Notes: generated by a model from the letters alone, not told the origin. 64,000 nucleotides of DNA from Gemmatimonadota bacterium (GCA_016719105.1 JADKAQ010000046.1:248001-312000); one strand, 5' to 3'; counted from the stretch's first letter, positions 43,742-52,878 are shown. Translations and numbers: made by a program.

Positions 43742-45244
43742 TCAGGCGTGCCTCAGGACGTCCCAGCCGAGGTACTGCGTGGTGGCCTCGTGCACCGCGT
43801 CGGCCACGTGCGAGAAGGTCCCGGCCACGTGATGCTCGAACCCCTGGCGGCAGATGTGGTGCAGGAGCGGCTGCAGGTTGGCAATCTCCACCACGCCGGC
43901 CCCTCCAAATGTTGACAGCTTGTCCTTGGTGAAGCGCCCCTCGCCCACGTAGCCGCGAATGGCGCCGGTGCGGTCATCGGTGGAGAAGCGGGCGAACGAC
44001 ATCGCCCCCGCCTTCACCTTGCCGACGATCGTCCCATAGGTGTTCTCGCGCCCCACCGTCCCGGCGATGATCTCCTGGTAGTCCATCACCGGCGCCTCGA
44101 AGAAGTCGCGCGGGAGGTTGCTGCAGTGGAAGCAGACCGCCTTGTTGGGATCGTCGCCGTAGTTGTTGTTCCAGTCGAGCAGCGCGGCCGGCGTCTGCGA
44201 GGCGAGCGTCAGCGCCAGCATGCTGATCGTCCCCATCACGTCCACTTCGCACGCACTCGGCAGGTTGGCATTGCTCATCATGCTCATGAGGGTGCACGGC
44301 ACCACGCCAAAGAACTCCTCGAGCGAGGTCCAGCACTGCACGGCGCTCACCGTGACGTCGACTTCCTGCATCCAGCGATCCATCACCAGCCCGAGCTTGG
44401 CCATTTTCATCAACGCGGCGTCGGGGACGCCGCTGGTGTCGACGTACGCCGTCATCTCGGCGAGCTTCTTCTGCACCGCCGAGTCCTTGTCCTTGAGGCG
44501 GCCGATGCGTCCGAGGATTTCCGACAGGTCGATCGGCTCCACCGAGATGCCGGCACGCTCGAGGATCTTCTCGCTGTAGCGCACCGTCTTGAACGCCGCC
44601 GGGCGCGCGCCGATGGCGCCAATGCGCGCCCCGCGCAGCCCCTTCACCACGCGACAGGTCGCGGCAAACTGGCGCAAGTCACGGCGAAAGCCCGCAGACT
44701 CCGGGCGCTGCGTGTGTTCCGAGGTGAGCGAGTAGCGGATGCCGTACTGCGAGAGGACGTTGCAGGCCGACATCTTGCCGCAGAAGGCGTCGCGCCGGTG
44801 ATCGATCTTCATCTTGGCCGGGTCGTCCGACGTGGCATGGATGAGGACGGGGACGTCGAGTCCCGCCAGGCGCAACGTATCGGCAATCGCGCGCTCGTCG
44901 CCGAAGTTGGGGAGGGTGACGACGACGCCGTCGATCTGCTCGCGATGCTTCTTGAACAGCGCAGCACAGGCCTTGGCCTCCTGTCGGCTCTCGATTGCGC
45001 CGTGATTCGTCGCCTCCGCGTCGATGATGACGGCGTCGATCCCTTCCTCCTCGAGGGCGCGCAACATCTCCACGCGCCCCGTGGCGGCGAGGTGACCGGG
45101 GAAGAAGCCGCGATTGCCGACGATGACGCCGAGCGTCACACGGCGCTGCGGAGGGGCGGCGAGCTGTTGCCGCGCGGCAGACTGTCGTTCACGGGCGACG
45201 CGAGCCTTGCCGCCGACGTTCGATTCGAGCTTGGTGATGGCCAT
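43742..45244 (-). CDS. L-fucose/L-arabinose isomerase family protein (likely arabinose isomerase)
   Basis: A 500-aa Mn-dependent ketol-isomerase of the FucI/AraA superfamily. The fold regions are visible: VTLGVIVGNRGFFPGHLAATGRVEM (domain 1), IDGVVVTLPNFGDERA, GARIGAIGARPAAFKTVRYSEKILERAG (domain 2), and an active-site region with DVTVSAVQCWTSLEEFFGVVPCTLMSMMSN, ACEVDVMGTISMLAL (metal Glu and Asp) and CFHCSNLPRDFF (metal His). It is not the canonical AraA of Escherichia coli but the FucI-like alternative type. Linkage to ribulokinase, AraD and arabinofuranosidases makes L-arabinose to L-ribulose the best assignment; L-fucose is less likely because no fuculose kinase or aldolase is present. 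Confidence 0.85.
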   Translation of the reverse strand: MAITKLESNVGGKARVARERQSAARQQLAAPPQRRVTLGVIVGNRGFFPGHLAATGRVEMLRALEEEGIDAVIIDAEATNHGAIESRQEAKACAALFKKHREQIDGVVVTLPNFGDERAIADTLRLAGLDVPVLIHATSDDPAKMKIDHRRDAFCGKMSACNVLSQYGIRYSLTSEHTQRPESAGFRRDLRQFAATCRVVKGLRGARIGAIGARPAAFKTVRYSEKILERAGISVEPIDLSEILGRIGRLKDKDSAVQKKLAEMTAYVDTSGVPDAALMKMAKLGLVMDRWMQEVDVTVSAVQCWTSLEEFFGVVPCTLMSMMSNANLPSACEVDVMGTISMLALTLASQTPAALLDWNNNYGDDPNKAVCFHCSNLPRDFFEAPVMDYQEIIAGTVGRENTYGTIVGKVKAGAMSFARFSTDDRTGAIRGYVGEGRFTKDKLSTFGGAGVVEIANLQPLLHHICRQGFEHHVAGTFSHVADAVHEATTQYLGWDVLRHA

Positions 45245-45280
45245 GACGGGAGCAGTGATGACGGGTTGAGAACGCCGTAG

Positions 45281-45316
45281 ACGCTACAGGCGACGCCCGG
45301 GGTACGCTATAGGCGA
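45281..45316. promoter_or_regulatory. Direct repeat in the arabinose divergent promoter region, candidate operator
   Basis: ACGCTACAGGCGA (45281-45293) and ACGCTATAGGCGA (45304-45316) agree at 12 of 13 positions and start 23 bp apart, about two helical turns. They lie in the 163-bp gap between the divergent isomerase and ABC-permease genes, where sugar regulators normally bind. Same-orientation half-sites about two turns apart resemble AraC-family binding, but no regulator gene is in the window. The second copy contains CTATAG, which could overlap a minus-strand -10 element. Confidence 0.6.
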
Positions 45317-45339
45317 ACGCGCCCCTCCCGCCGGCCGCG

Positions 45340-45367
45340 TTGACGCCCTAGGGACCACCGGTAAGTT
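45340..45367 (+). promoter_or_regulatory. Possible sigma-70-like promoter for the ABC importer operon
   Basis: TTGACG (45340-45345), a 16-bp spacer and TAAGTT (45362-45367), about 40 bp before the GTG at 45408. The -35 is good and the -10 weak. It sits downstream of the direct repeats, a layout fitting an activator. Confidence 0.4.
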
Positions 45368-45407
45368 TGGTCGCGCCCCCCTCACCTCACACCGTGCACC
45401 CTTCGAC

Positions 45408-46469
45408 GTGACGAACGCCGACACCCCGCCCTCGCTCTTCAATCGGCTCAGCGGATCGGTCCTGCGCTCGCAGCAGTTCGGGCTCGTCATGGTGCTCTTG
45501 CTCCTGGGGACCGCGCTCACGCTGAGCGCTGGGTCGCACATCGATCCACAGACCAACCAGAGCGTCAATAACTTCCTCAACCGCTACACGCTCATCCAGA
45601 TGGCCACCGACGCCAGCGCCTTCGCCATCATGGGCGTGGGGGCGACGCTGGTGATCATCGCCGGTGGCATCGACCTCTCCGTCGGCGCGATCTACGCACT
45701 CGCCGGGGTGACGATGGCGATGGTGCTGCGGGCGGTCGGGCCGATGGACCCGGCGATGACCGTCCTGCTGGGGCTCGGGACATGCCTCGCCGTGAGCCTC
45801 GTGTGCGGGCTGGCGAATGGCGTGATGGTCATCGGCCTCGGCGTGCACCCGTTCATCATCACGCTCGGCACCATGTGGATCGTGCGCGGCATCGCCTTCG
45901 TGATCAGTCGCGCCGAAAGCATCCTCATCCCCACACCGCTCACCGCGGTGGCCAAGGCGCCGCTGGGGCTGGGGACCGCGCTCTACCCGGTGCCGTTGCT
46001 CAGCATGCTTCTGGTGACCATCGCGGGCGGCGTGTACCTGTCGCGCACGGTGGCCGGACGGCACATCTTCGCCGTCGGTGGCAACCCCGAGGCCTCGCGC
46101 TTTTCCGGGCTCAACGTCTCACGCATCACGCTCGGCGTCTTCGTCCTGTCGGGGCTGGCCGCCGGCTTCGCGGCTTTCCTGGGTGCGGCCTTCTACGGCT
46201 CGGCGACCTCCTCCGACGCCAACGGGTACGAGTTGTATGTCGTGGCCTCGGCGGTGGTGGGCGGCGCCTCGCTCTCCGGCGGCAAGGGGAGCGCAATCAG
46301 CGCGATGCTCGGCGCGCTGCTCATCGTGACGATGCGCCAGGCCATCCGCACGTTGCACCTGGACCAGAACTACGAATGGATCATCATCGGCACGGCGCTG
46401 ATCGTGGCGGTGGTGCTCGACCAGCGCGGGTGGAAGAAGCTGGCCGAGAAGCTCTCGGCCCCTGCCTGA
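45408..46469 (+). CDS. Sugar ABC transporter permease (RbsC/XylH type)
   Basis: A 353-aa inner-membrane permease of the branched-chain/ribose-type ABC family with about 9-10 hydrophobic segments. Typical landmarks: ATDASAFAIMGVGATLVIIAGGIDLSVGAIYALAGV (the conserved GGIDLSVG block), GLGVHPFIITLGTMWIVRGIAFV, and the cytoplasmic coupling loop AVGGNPEASRFSGLNVSRITLGVFVLSGLAAGFAAFLGAAFYGSA. The GTG start follows the candidate promoter; no other in-frame start gives a better N-terminus. It is first in the order permease, binding protein, ATPase, which is unusual because ribose operons more often put the ATPase first. Arabinose is the inferred cargo. Confidence 0.9.
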   Translation: MTNADTPPSLFNRLSGSVLRSQQFGLVMVLLLLGTALTLSAGSHIDPQTNQSVNNFLNRYTLIQMATDASAFAIMGVGATLVIIAGGIDLSVGAIYALAGVTMAMVLRAVGPMDPAMTVLLGLGTCLAVSLVCGLANGVMVIGLGVHPFIITLGTMWIVRGIAFVISRAESILIPTPLTAVAKAPLGLGTALYPVPLLSMLLVTIAGGVYLSRTVAGRHIFAVGGNPEASRFSGLNVSRITLGVFVLSGLAAGFAAFLGAAFYGSATSSDANGYELYVVASAVVGGASLSGGKGSAISAMLGALLIVTMRQAIRTLHLDQNYEWIIIGTALIVAVVLDQRGWKKLAEKLSAPA

Positions 46470-46504
46470 CGCCACCGCACGCCCTTCCCTTCACCCTGAG
46501 TCTC

Positions 46505-47557
46505 ATGTCTTCCCTGACTTCCTGGATCACGCGGGCGTCGCGCCCGGCGCTCGCCGCTGCATCGATTGCACTCGTGGCCTGCGGGGGCGGTGGTGGCGGC
46601 GAGGCGGGGGCGGCCAAGGGCGACGCCCCGGCGGGGAAGACCTTCACCATCGCGATGATCGCCAAGAGCTCCACCAACCCGGTCTTCCTCTCCGGGCGAC
46701 AGGGGGCCGAGGCGGCCGCGGCCGAGCTCTCGAAGGAGCACGGCGTGACGGTCAAGATCGACTGGCTGACTCCGCCTAACGAAGACGGTGCGGTGCAGTC
46801 GCAGCGCATCTCGGAGGCGGTGAACTCCGGCGCCAACGCCATCCTCCTCTCGGCCAGCGACGCCGCCAAGGTGACCGGCGCGGTGAACGAGGCGGTCGAT
46901 CGCGGCGTCCCGGTCATGACCTTCGACTCGGACGTCCCCAACTCCAAGCGCTTCTCCTTCTACGGCGGCGACGACGTGAAGATGGGGACGCAGGTGATGG
47001 AGGAGCTGGCAACGCAGATGGGAGGCAAGGGGAAGATCGCCATCATCGCCGGCAACCAGAACGCGCCGAACCTGCAGAACCGCGTGAAGGGAGTGCGCGA
47101 GACGGCGGCCAAGTATCCCGGCATCACCATCGTCGACGCCTTCTACCACGCCGAGACGCCGCAGGACGCCGCGGCCGAAGTGCTGCGCATGAAGAACGCG
47201 TATCCCGAGGTGAACGGGATCGTGATGATCGGCGGGTGGGCGCTGTTCACGCGCACGCTCCTCACCGACCTCGATCCCAAGAAGATCAAGATCGTCTCGG
47301 TCGATGGCCTCCCGGCGCAGCTGGCGTACGTCGAGTCTGGGTTGGCCCCGGTGCTCTTTGCGCAGCCCACGTACAGCTGGGGCTACGTGTCGGTGAAGAC
47401 GATCTTCGACCACGTGTATCTCAAGAAGCCGGCGCCCGCGATGGTGCAGATGGAGCTGGTGCGCGTGTCGAAGGACAACCTCGGGACGTGGGCGCGACAG
47501 TTGAAGGAGTGGGGCTTCTCGGACGTCGATCCCAAGTACCTCGCGCTCGAGAAGTAG
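46505..47557 (+). CDS. Sugar ABC transporter substrate-binding lipoprotein
   Basis: A 350-aa periplasmic binding protein of the peripla_BP_4 (ribose/xylose) type, lipid-anchored by lipobox LVAC followed by a Gly-rich linker. The first lobe starts KTFTIAMIAKSSTNPVFLSGRQGAEAAAAEL. NSGANAILLSASDAAKVTGAVNEAVDRGVPVMTFDSDVPNSKRFSFYGGDDVKMG is the classic hinge and ligand region. KIKIVSVDGLPAQLAYVESGLAPVLFAQPTYSWGYVSVKTIFDHV completes the second lobe. ATG 46505 is chosen because it is directly followed by the signal peptide; open frame further upstream overlaps the permease. The gap after the permease is 35 bp. Confidence 0.91.
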   Translation: MSSLTSWITRASRPALAAASIALVACGGGGGGEAGAAKGDAPAGKTFTIAMIAKSSTNPVFLSGRQGAEAAAAELSKEHGVTVKIDWLTPPNEDGAVQSQRISEAVNSGANAILLSASDAAKVTGAVNEAVDRGVPVMTFDSDVPNSKRFSFYGGDDVKMGTQVMEELATQMGGKGKIAIIAGNQNAPNLQNRVKGVRETAAKYPGITIVDAFYHAETPQDAAAEVLRMKNAYPEVNGIVMIGGWALFTRTLLTDLDPKKIKIVSVDGLPAQLAYVESGLAPVLFAQPTYSWGYVSVKTIFDHVYLKKPAPAMVQMELVRVSKDNLGTWARQLKEWGFSDVDPKYLALEK

Positions 47558-49048
47558 GTGAGCGTCCCGCGCGTCCGCTTTCGTGGCGTCACCAAGCGCT
47601 TTCCCGGGATGGTGGCGCTGCGCGACGTCTCGTTCGACGTGGCGCCGGGGACGTGCCACGCCATCTGCGGCGAGAACGGCGCGGGAAAGAGCACGTTAGG
47701 CAAGATCCTCTCGGGGCTCCACCACCCCGATGGCGGGACGGTGGAGCTCGACGGCCAGCCGGTGCGCTTCGGCACGCCGCGCGACGCGCTGGGCGCCGGC
47801 GTGGCGATGGTGCACCAGGAGCTGGCCTTCTGCGACAACCTCACCGTCGGCGACAATCTGTGCCTGCGCTCGCTCCCGCATCGCTACGGTTTCGTCGACG
47901 CCGCGGCGCTCCGGCGGCGGGCGCAGGAGCTGCTTTCCGCCGCCGGTGCGCAGATCGACCCGTCGCGCCAGATGTCGTCGCTGAGCGTCGCCGAGCAGCA
48001 GCTCGTACAGATTGCAGCGGCGGTGGGGGAAGGGGCCAAGGTCATCGTCTTCGACGAACCCACCAGCTCGTTAGGTGACGCCGAGTCCGAGCGACTGTAC
48101 GCGCTCATCCGCACGCTGCGCGCCCGGGGTGTGACGCTGCTCTACGTGTCGCATCGCATGCCGGAGATCTTCGCGCTGTGCGACACCATCACGGTGCTGC
48201 GCGACGGGCAGCACGTGGCCACGCAGCCGACGTCAGCGTTGACCGAAGCGGCGCTGGTGCGGCAGATGATCGGGCGCGAACTGGCGGACTACTATCCGCA
48301 GCACGCCACCACACCGCGGGGCGAGGAGCGGCTGCGCGTCGAGCGGCTCACCTCGCCAGGACGGTTTGCCGACATCTCGTTCAGCGTGCACGCCGGCGAA
48401 GTGGTGGGGTTGGCGGGGCTGGTAGGGGCAGGGCGCTCGGAGATTGCGCAGGCGATCTTCGGTCTCGACCCCGCGTCACGCGGCGAGATCTTCGTGCGCG
48501 GCAAGCGTGTCACGATCGCCAATCCACGCGATGCCATGCGGCACGGACTCGGCTTCGTCCCCGAGGATCGCAAGAAGCAGGGGTTGGTGCTGGGGATGCG
48601 CGCGCGCGAGAACGCGACGCTCCCCACGCTGTCGCGTTTCGCGCGCGCCGGCTGGGTCGATGGCCAGGCCGAGCGCGCCGCCGTCGACGCGAGCTTCGCG
48701 CGCGTGTCGTTGCGCGCGACGGGGCGTGAGCTGCTGGTGTCGTCGCTCTCTGGCGGCAACCAGCAGAAGGTGGTGCTCTCGAAATGGCTCACCGCCAACA
48801 GCGAGCTCCTCATCCTCGACGAGCCCACGCGTGGCGTGGACGTGGGGGCCAAGGCGGAGTTGCACGCATGGATCGACCAGCGCGCCGCGGAGGGGGCGGC
48901 GATCCTCCTCATCTCCAGCGAGCTCCCGGAGCTGCTCACGCTGTCGTCGCGCATCCTGGTGCTGCGCGACGGCACACTGCGGGGTGAGGTGACGCGCGAA
49001 CAGGCCACGCAGGATGGGCTGCTGCGATTGATGGCCGGGCTGGCGTAA
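47558..49048 (+). CDS. Sugar ABC transporter ATP-binding protein (RbsA/XylG type, two ATPase domains)
   Basis: A 496-aa double ATPase that powers the importer. Domain 1: Walker A GENGAGKST (38-46), a degenerate signature LSVAEQQLVQI, Walker B KVIVFDEPTSSL, and switch His in LLYVSHRMPEI. Domain 2: a Walker A region reading GLVGAGRSEIAQAIFG (G..GAGRSE in place of GKS/T, the normal degenerate second site of this family), signature LSGGNQQKVVLSKWL, and Walker B ELLILDEPTRGVDVGAKAEL. The GTG start follows the binding-protein stop without any gap (TAGGTG), so translation is coupled. It is the last gene of the importer operon and is followed by a hairpin. Confidence 0.93.
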   Translation: MSVPRVRFRGVTKRFPGMVALRDVSFDVAPGTCHAICGENGAGKSTLGKILSGLHHPDGGTVELDGQPVRFGTPRDALGAGVAMVHQELAFCDNLTVGDNLCLRSLPHRYGFVDAAALRRRAQELLSAAGAQIDPSRQMSSLSVAEQQLVQIAAAVGEGAKVIVFDEPTSSLGDAESERLYALIRTLRARGVTLLYVSHRMPEIFALCDTITVLRDGQHVATQPTSALTEAALVRQMIGRELADYYPQHATTPRGEERLRVERLTSPGRFADISFSVHAGEVVGLAGLVGAGRSEIAQAIFGLDPASRGEIFVRGKRVTIANPRDAMRHGLGFVPEDRKKQGLVLGMRARENATLPTLSRFARAGWVDGQAERAAVDASFARVSLRATGRELLVSSLSGGNQQKVVLSKWLTANSELLILDEPTRGVDVGAKAELHAWIDQRAAEGAAILLISSELPELLTLSSRILVLRDGTLRGEVTREQATQDGLLRLMAGLA

Positions 49049-49052
49049 GCTG

Positions 49053-49077
49053 GTCGCCGGCGCGCACCGCCGGCGAC
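49053..49077. terminator. Hairpin between convergent ABC operon and GH127 gene
   Basis: A perfect 10-bp stem GTCGCCGGCG (49053-49062) paired with 49068-49077, loop CGCAC, 4 bp after the ATPase stop and 13 bp from the end of the GH127 gene. Usable in both directions; no U-tract. Confidence 0.6.
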
Positions 49078-49090
49078 AACGGCCGCGGGC

Positions 49091-51622
49091 CTAACGCCTC
49101 GTGGTACGCACCTCGAACACCGGCGCGATCCGCCCGCTTCCCACGGCCTGGAATCGCACCGTCACCACCCCCTTTCCCTGCGTGAGCTGCTGCGGGATGG
49201 GGTACGTCGCCTTGTAGAAGCCCGACGCCGAGTAGTTGGGCGCGTGCGGCCCCACGCTCGTGCCATCGACCAGGATGTCGAAGGGGCCCAACTGCGGCGG
49301 AAGCCCGGGCTCCACGAAGTGCGTGATGACGAGCGCCATCTGCGTGTCGCCCTCGACCGGGAGGTCGTAGGAGAACCATCCCAGGCCATTGCGCTGCGTG
49401 CGTCCTTCGTTGCGCCCGACGGGGCGGTCGGCGGGGTCGCTGCGGTAGTTGGCCGCCTTCTCCGAGTCCGTGTTGCCAGCCACCACCTTGCCTATCGTCG
49501 CCCGTTCGATGCGCGACTCGGCGTCGCGTGCCGCGGCCAGCAGCGCCAGCTTCTCGTCGTACTGCGCCGGCGTGAGCAGGTCGAAGTAGAGCGAGTAACG
49601 CTTGCGGTGCGTGCGATGGAACGGGGCGAGCGCGATGTCGGGGGCCACGGCGTTGGACTCCGGCAGGCGCGCCACGCGCCGGATGCGGAAGTCGCCGGCG
49701 CTCCCAGCCAGCTCGACGAAGTCGGTCACGGTGCGGGACGTCGATACCAGCATCGGGACCGGGGTGCGCGGCGTGGTCTGCGCGTTCTCGTCGATGTCGG
49801 CGAGCCGCGGCCCCATGTCGCCCGCGAGCGCCAGCGGCCCCCACATGATCGCCGTCACGCGCGGATCGTCGGGCGTCGGCTCCAGGTGCAACGACTTCGG
49901 CATCACGAGTGAGACGGTGTCCCCTGACTTCCACGTGCGCGTGACGTTGACGTAGCTACTCGACGGTGCGGTCGACTCGTTGCCGATCCCGCCGGCGCGC
50001 CCGCCGGCCACCGGATCGCTCAACGTCTCGAACTTCGGCTGCGGGATCGGCGTCCCGTTCACCGCAATGGTGAAGCCGTCGCCCGCCCAGAACGGACGGC
50101 GTACGGCAAGGGTGAAGGCCTTGGGCGCCGGCAACGTCACCGTGACCGTCGCCGAGTCGCCGTCGGGGAACGACGTCTCGAGCGCCAGTTTCGCCTTGCC
50201 CAGCGTGAACTCCGCCGTCGACGGGACAAACAGGTTGAGCCAGATGGTGTCGCGCGACTCGTACCAGACGCCCAGCCCGTGCAGGGCGTGGCTCTCCATC
50301 CCCGACCCCACGCAGCAGGTGAAGTCGCGCTGCATGTCCTGGTACTCCTGCTGCTCGCCGCGCCCCACCGGCACCATGTACGAGGTGCGCCCGTCGTTCG
50401 GGTCGATCGAGGCCAGGATGTGGTTGAACAGTGCGCGCTCGTGAAAGTCGGCGTACGCCGCATCCGGACGCAGCGAGAAGAGGCGCCGCGACAGCTTGAG
50501 CATGTTGTACACGTTGCACGTCTCGGCGGCGCGCCCGTCGACGCGCGTGCTCAGCACATCCGGGGGGCCCCAGTACTCATTGAGCCCGTGGCCGCCGCTG
50601 GCGTAGCTGTGGTGCCTCACGACGCGGTCCCAGAAGAAGGTCGCCGCGACGATGTCCTCCATCTCCCCCGTATACGCATAACGCGAAGCCGAGCCGATGA
50701 GCTTGGGGATCTGGCAGTTGCCGTGCTTCCCCGAGAGGTTGTCCTGGTGCCGCTTGAGCGGCTGTGTGAAGGCGTGATGCTCGAAGCGCTTCGACAGCGT
50801 GAGCCAGCGCACGTCGCCGGTGTCGGCGTAGAGGTCGGCCAGGATCTCGTTCATCCCGCCGAATTCGGTGAGCAGCATCTTTTGCACCTGCTCGTCGCTC
50901 AGCGGCTTGAGCACGCCTTCGGCCCACGCCGCAAAGGCGATCTCCACCTGCAGCGCCTGCGCATTGCCCGTGTGGCGATAGGCATCACGCAGCCCGGCGT
51001 ACGTCTTGTGCAGCGTGTACCACGGCGACCAGAGCCCGTTGAGGTCGAACGAGCCGGACTTGATCTCTCCCTTGGACAGCCGCGCGAACGATTCGCGGAG
51101 CCCTTCGAGCGCCCCCACGTAGCCGTCGCCGTTCTTGCGCTGCACCTCGGCGAGCTCGCGCACGAGGTAGTCGGCGCGTTGCTTGAAGCGCACGTCGCCC
51201 GTGGCCTGGTACATCAGCGAAACGCCGGAGAGGTGATGCCCGGCGATATGCCCGGTGAGGTTGCGTCCGTTGCCATCCCACCCGGTGTAGCCCTTGGCCT
51301 TTGGCGTGAGCCCGGCGCGCTCGCGGTAGTACGCGAGCATGCGGTCGGGGTCGAGCGCCAGCAGGTACTCGCGCGTGAGGTCCTGCGCGTGCTTGAGCGG
51401 CCCCCCCGTCAGGCGCACGCGTCCGAGCGGGACGGGCCGCGCCTTGACCAGCTTCTTTTCCATGGCCAGCGCCGGCGTCTCGGCAGGAGCGGCGGCCGTC
51501 GCGGTGGCCTCGACGGAGGGCGCGTCGGCCGCGGTCGCGGTGTCGGGGACCAGGGCGCCGATGGTGAGGGCGGCGGTGGTGGTCGCCGAGGTCTTCAGGA
51601 AGTCGCGACGAGCGTTGTCCAT
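49091..51622 (-). CDS. Tat-exported beta-L-arabinofuranosidase (GH127)
   Basis: An 843-aa exo-glycosidase that releases terminal beta-L-arabinofuranose. A Tat leader ARRDFLKTS at residue 4 onward is followed by an Ala/Thr-rich linker and an (alpha/alpha)6 barrel: NGRNLTGHIAGHHLSGVSLMYQATGD, GLWSPWYTLHKTYAGLRDAY, LLTEFGGMNEILADLYADTGD, CQIPKLIGSASRYAYTGE. The zinc site and nucleophile of GH127 are present: E-T-C in AAETCNVYNMLKLS (about 366) and C-C in DFTCCVGSGMESH (about 435). C-terminal beta-sandwich domains extend it by about 250 residues. The TAG stop is inside a GTTAGGC copy. It lies next to the arabinose importer, supporting arabinose as substrate. Confidence 0.92.
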   Translation of the reverse strand: MDNARRDFLKTSATTTAALTIGALVPDTATAADAPSVEATATAAAPAETPALAMEKKLVKARPVPLGRVRLTGGPLKHAQDLTREYLLALDPDRMLAYYRERAGLTPKAKGYTGWDGNGRNLTGHIAGHHLSGVSLMYQATGDVRFKQRADYLVRELAEVQRKNGDGYVGALEGLRESFARLSKGEIKSGSFDLNGLWSPWYTLHKTYAGLRDAYRHTGNAQALQVEIAFAAWAEGVLKPLSDEQVQKMLLTEFGGMNEILADLYADTGDVRWLTLSKRFEHHAFTQPLKRHQDNLSGKHGNCQIPKLIGSASRYAYTGEMEDIVAATFFWDRVVRHHSYASGGHGLNEYWGPPDVLSTRVDGRAAETCNVYNMLKLSRRLFSLRPDAAYADFHERALFNHILASIDPNDGRTSYMVPVGRGEQQEYQDMQRDFTCCVGSGMESHALHGLGVWYESRDTIWLNLFVPSTAEFTLGKAKLALETSFPDGDSATVTVTLPAPKAFTLAVRRPFWAGDGFTIAVNGTPIPQPKFETLSDPVAGGRAGGIGNESTAPSSSYVNVTRTWKSGDTVSLVMPKSLHLEPTPDDPRVTAIMWGPLALAGDMGPRLADIDENAQTTPRTPVPMLVSTSRTVTDFVELAGSAGDFRIRRVARLPESNAVAPDIALAPFHRTHRKRYSLYFDLLTPAQYDEKLALLAAARDAESRIERATIGKVVAGNTDSEKAANYRSDPADRPVGRNEGRTQRNGLGWFSYDLPVEGDTQMALVITHFVEPGLPPQLGPFDILVDGTSVGPHAPNYSASGFYKATYPIPQQLTQGKGVVTVRFQAVGSGRIAPVFEVRTTRR

Positions 51623-51762
51623 GGCAGGGCGGGCGGGATGAAGGGACCGGGCGCGCTACAAGAATCCGTCGCGCCGCGCGCCGCGGCAAGTCGAGACGCG
51701 CCCGCCCGGTGGACAGCCTCGACGGTGGGCGGTAACGTGGCGTCTCCCATACCCGGACCCTC

Positions 51763-52878
51763 ATGCGTCGCCCCGCCCGCTGGATTCTCGCACTCGCCCT
51801 GGCGCTTCCCATCGTCCCGCTGTCGGCACGCGCCCAAGGGGGTGCCGCCGGAAGCGTGACGATCGGCAAGATCGATTCGATCTTCTCGCCCACGCTCAAG
51901 GAGCAGCGCCCCTACCTCGTCTATACGCCTCCGTCGTACAGCGACACGACCTACACCAAGCGCGGGTACCCGGTGCTCTACCTGCTGGACGGCGACGCGC
52001 ACTTCCACTCGGTGACCGGTCTCCTGCAGATCCTCGGCACGGGGGTCAACGGGACCTTCGTCGTCCCCGAGATGATCGTCGTCGCCATCCCCAACACCAA
52101 CCGGATGCGCGACCTCACGCCCACGCAGGCCGCGCGCGACTTCGAGGGAAAGGCCGACACCGCGCTCCGCATGACGGGGGGCGGCCCGAAGTTCCTCAAC
52201 TTCATGAGGAGTGAACTCATCCCGCACATCGACGCGACGTATCGCACCGCGCCGTATCGCGTATTCGTGGGGCATTCGTTAGGCGGCCTGATGGCCTTCC
52301 AGGCGCTGTACACCATGCCGGAGGTCTTCAACGCCTACGTCGCCATCGACCCGAGCCTCTGGTGGGACGACCGTCGCCTCCTCAAGCAGGCACCCGCCTT
52401 CTTTGGCAAGGCGACCGCTCCCGGGCGCACGCTCGTCGTGACACAGGCCAATACGCTCGTGGCCACCGACACCATCGACAACCCGCACTACAATTCGATC
52501 GTGCGGCTCAATGCCATCGTGGAGGCGGGGAACGCATCGGGGGTGCGCTATGCGTTTCGCTACTACCCCAACGACAGCCACGGGTCGGTCCCCCTCATCT
52601 CCGAGTACGACGCGCTGCGCTTCATCTTCGACGGCTTTCAGCCCGACCTCTTCCGCGCGCTGGAAAGCCCGGCGTACGTGCAGGAGCACTTCGCGAAGAT
52701 CTCGCGACAGCTCGGCTACCAGTTCCTCCCGCCGGAGGGGATGGTCGACCTTCTGGCGATCATCGAGATGGGGCGCAACAAGGCGAAGGCGGTCGAGCTG
52801 TTGAAGCTCAACACGGAGCTCTACCCCAACAGCACCCGGGCCAAGGCCGCGTTGCAGAAGGCCAGCGCCGCCAAGTAG
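51763..52878 (+). CDS. Exported alpha/beta-hydrolase, putative esterase (esterase D/enterochelin esterase-like)
   Basis: A 371-aa serine hydrolase. The signal peptide ends LSARAQ (residue 25). RPYLVYTPPSYSDTTYTKRGYPVLYLLDGDAHF opens the esterase domain, with the nucleophile elbow VGHSLGG (169-175, Ser172) and a His in NDSHGSVPL near residue 268. It belongs to the putative-esterase group that includes enterochelin esterase-like and feruloyl esterase-like proteins. The C-terminal residues about 300-371 form a helical extension reading like TPR (GRNKAKAVELLKLNTELYPNSTRAKAALQKA). It is divergent from the GH127 gene; a role in removing acyl groups from plant glycans is possible but not shown. Confidence 0.85.
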   Translation: MRRPARWILALALALPIVPLSARAQGGAAGSVTIGKIDSIFSPTLKEQRPYLVYTPPSYSDTTYTKRGYPVLYLLDGDAHFHSVTGLLQILGTGVNGTFVVPEMIVVAIPNTNRMRDLTPTQAARDFEGKADTALRMTGGGPKFLNFMRSELIPHIDATYRTAPYRVFVGHSLGGLMAFQALYTMPEVFNAYVAIDPSLWWDDRRLLKQAPAFFGKATAPGRTLVVTQANTLVATDTIDNPHYNSIVRLNAIVEAGNASGVRYAFRYYPNDSHGSVPLISEYDALRFIFDGFQPDLFRALESPAYVQEHFAKISRQLGYQFLPPEGMVDLLAIIEMGRNKAKAVELLKLNTELYPNSTRAKAALQKASAAK

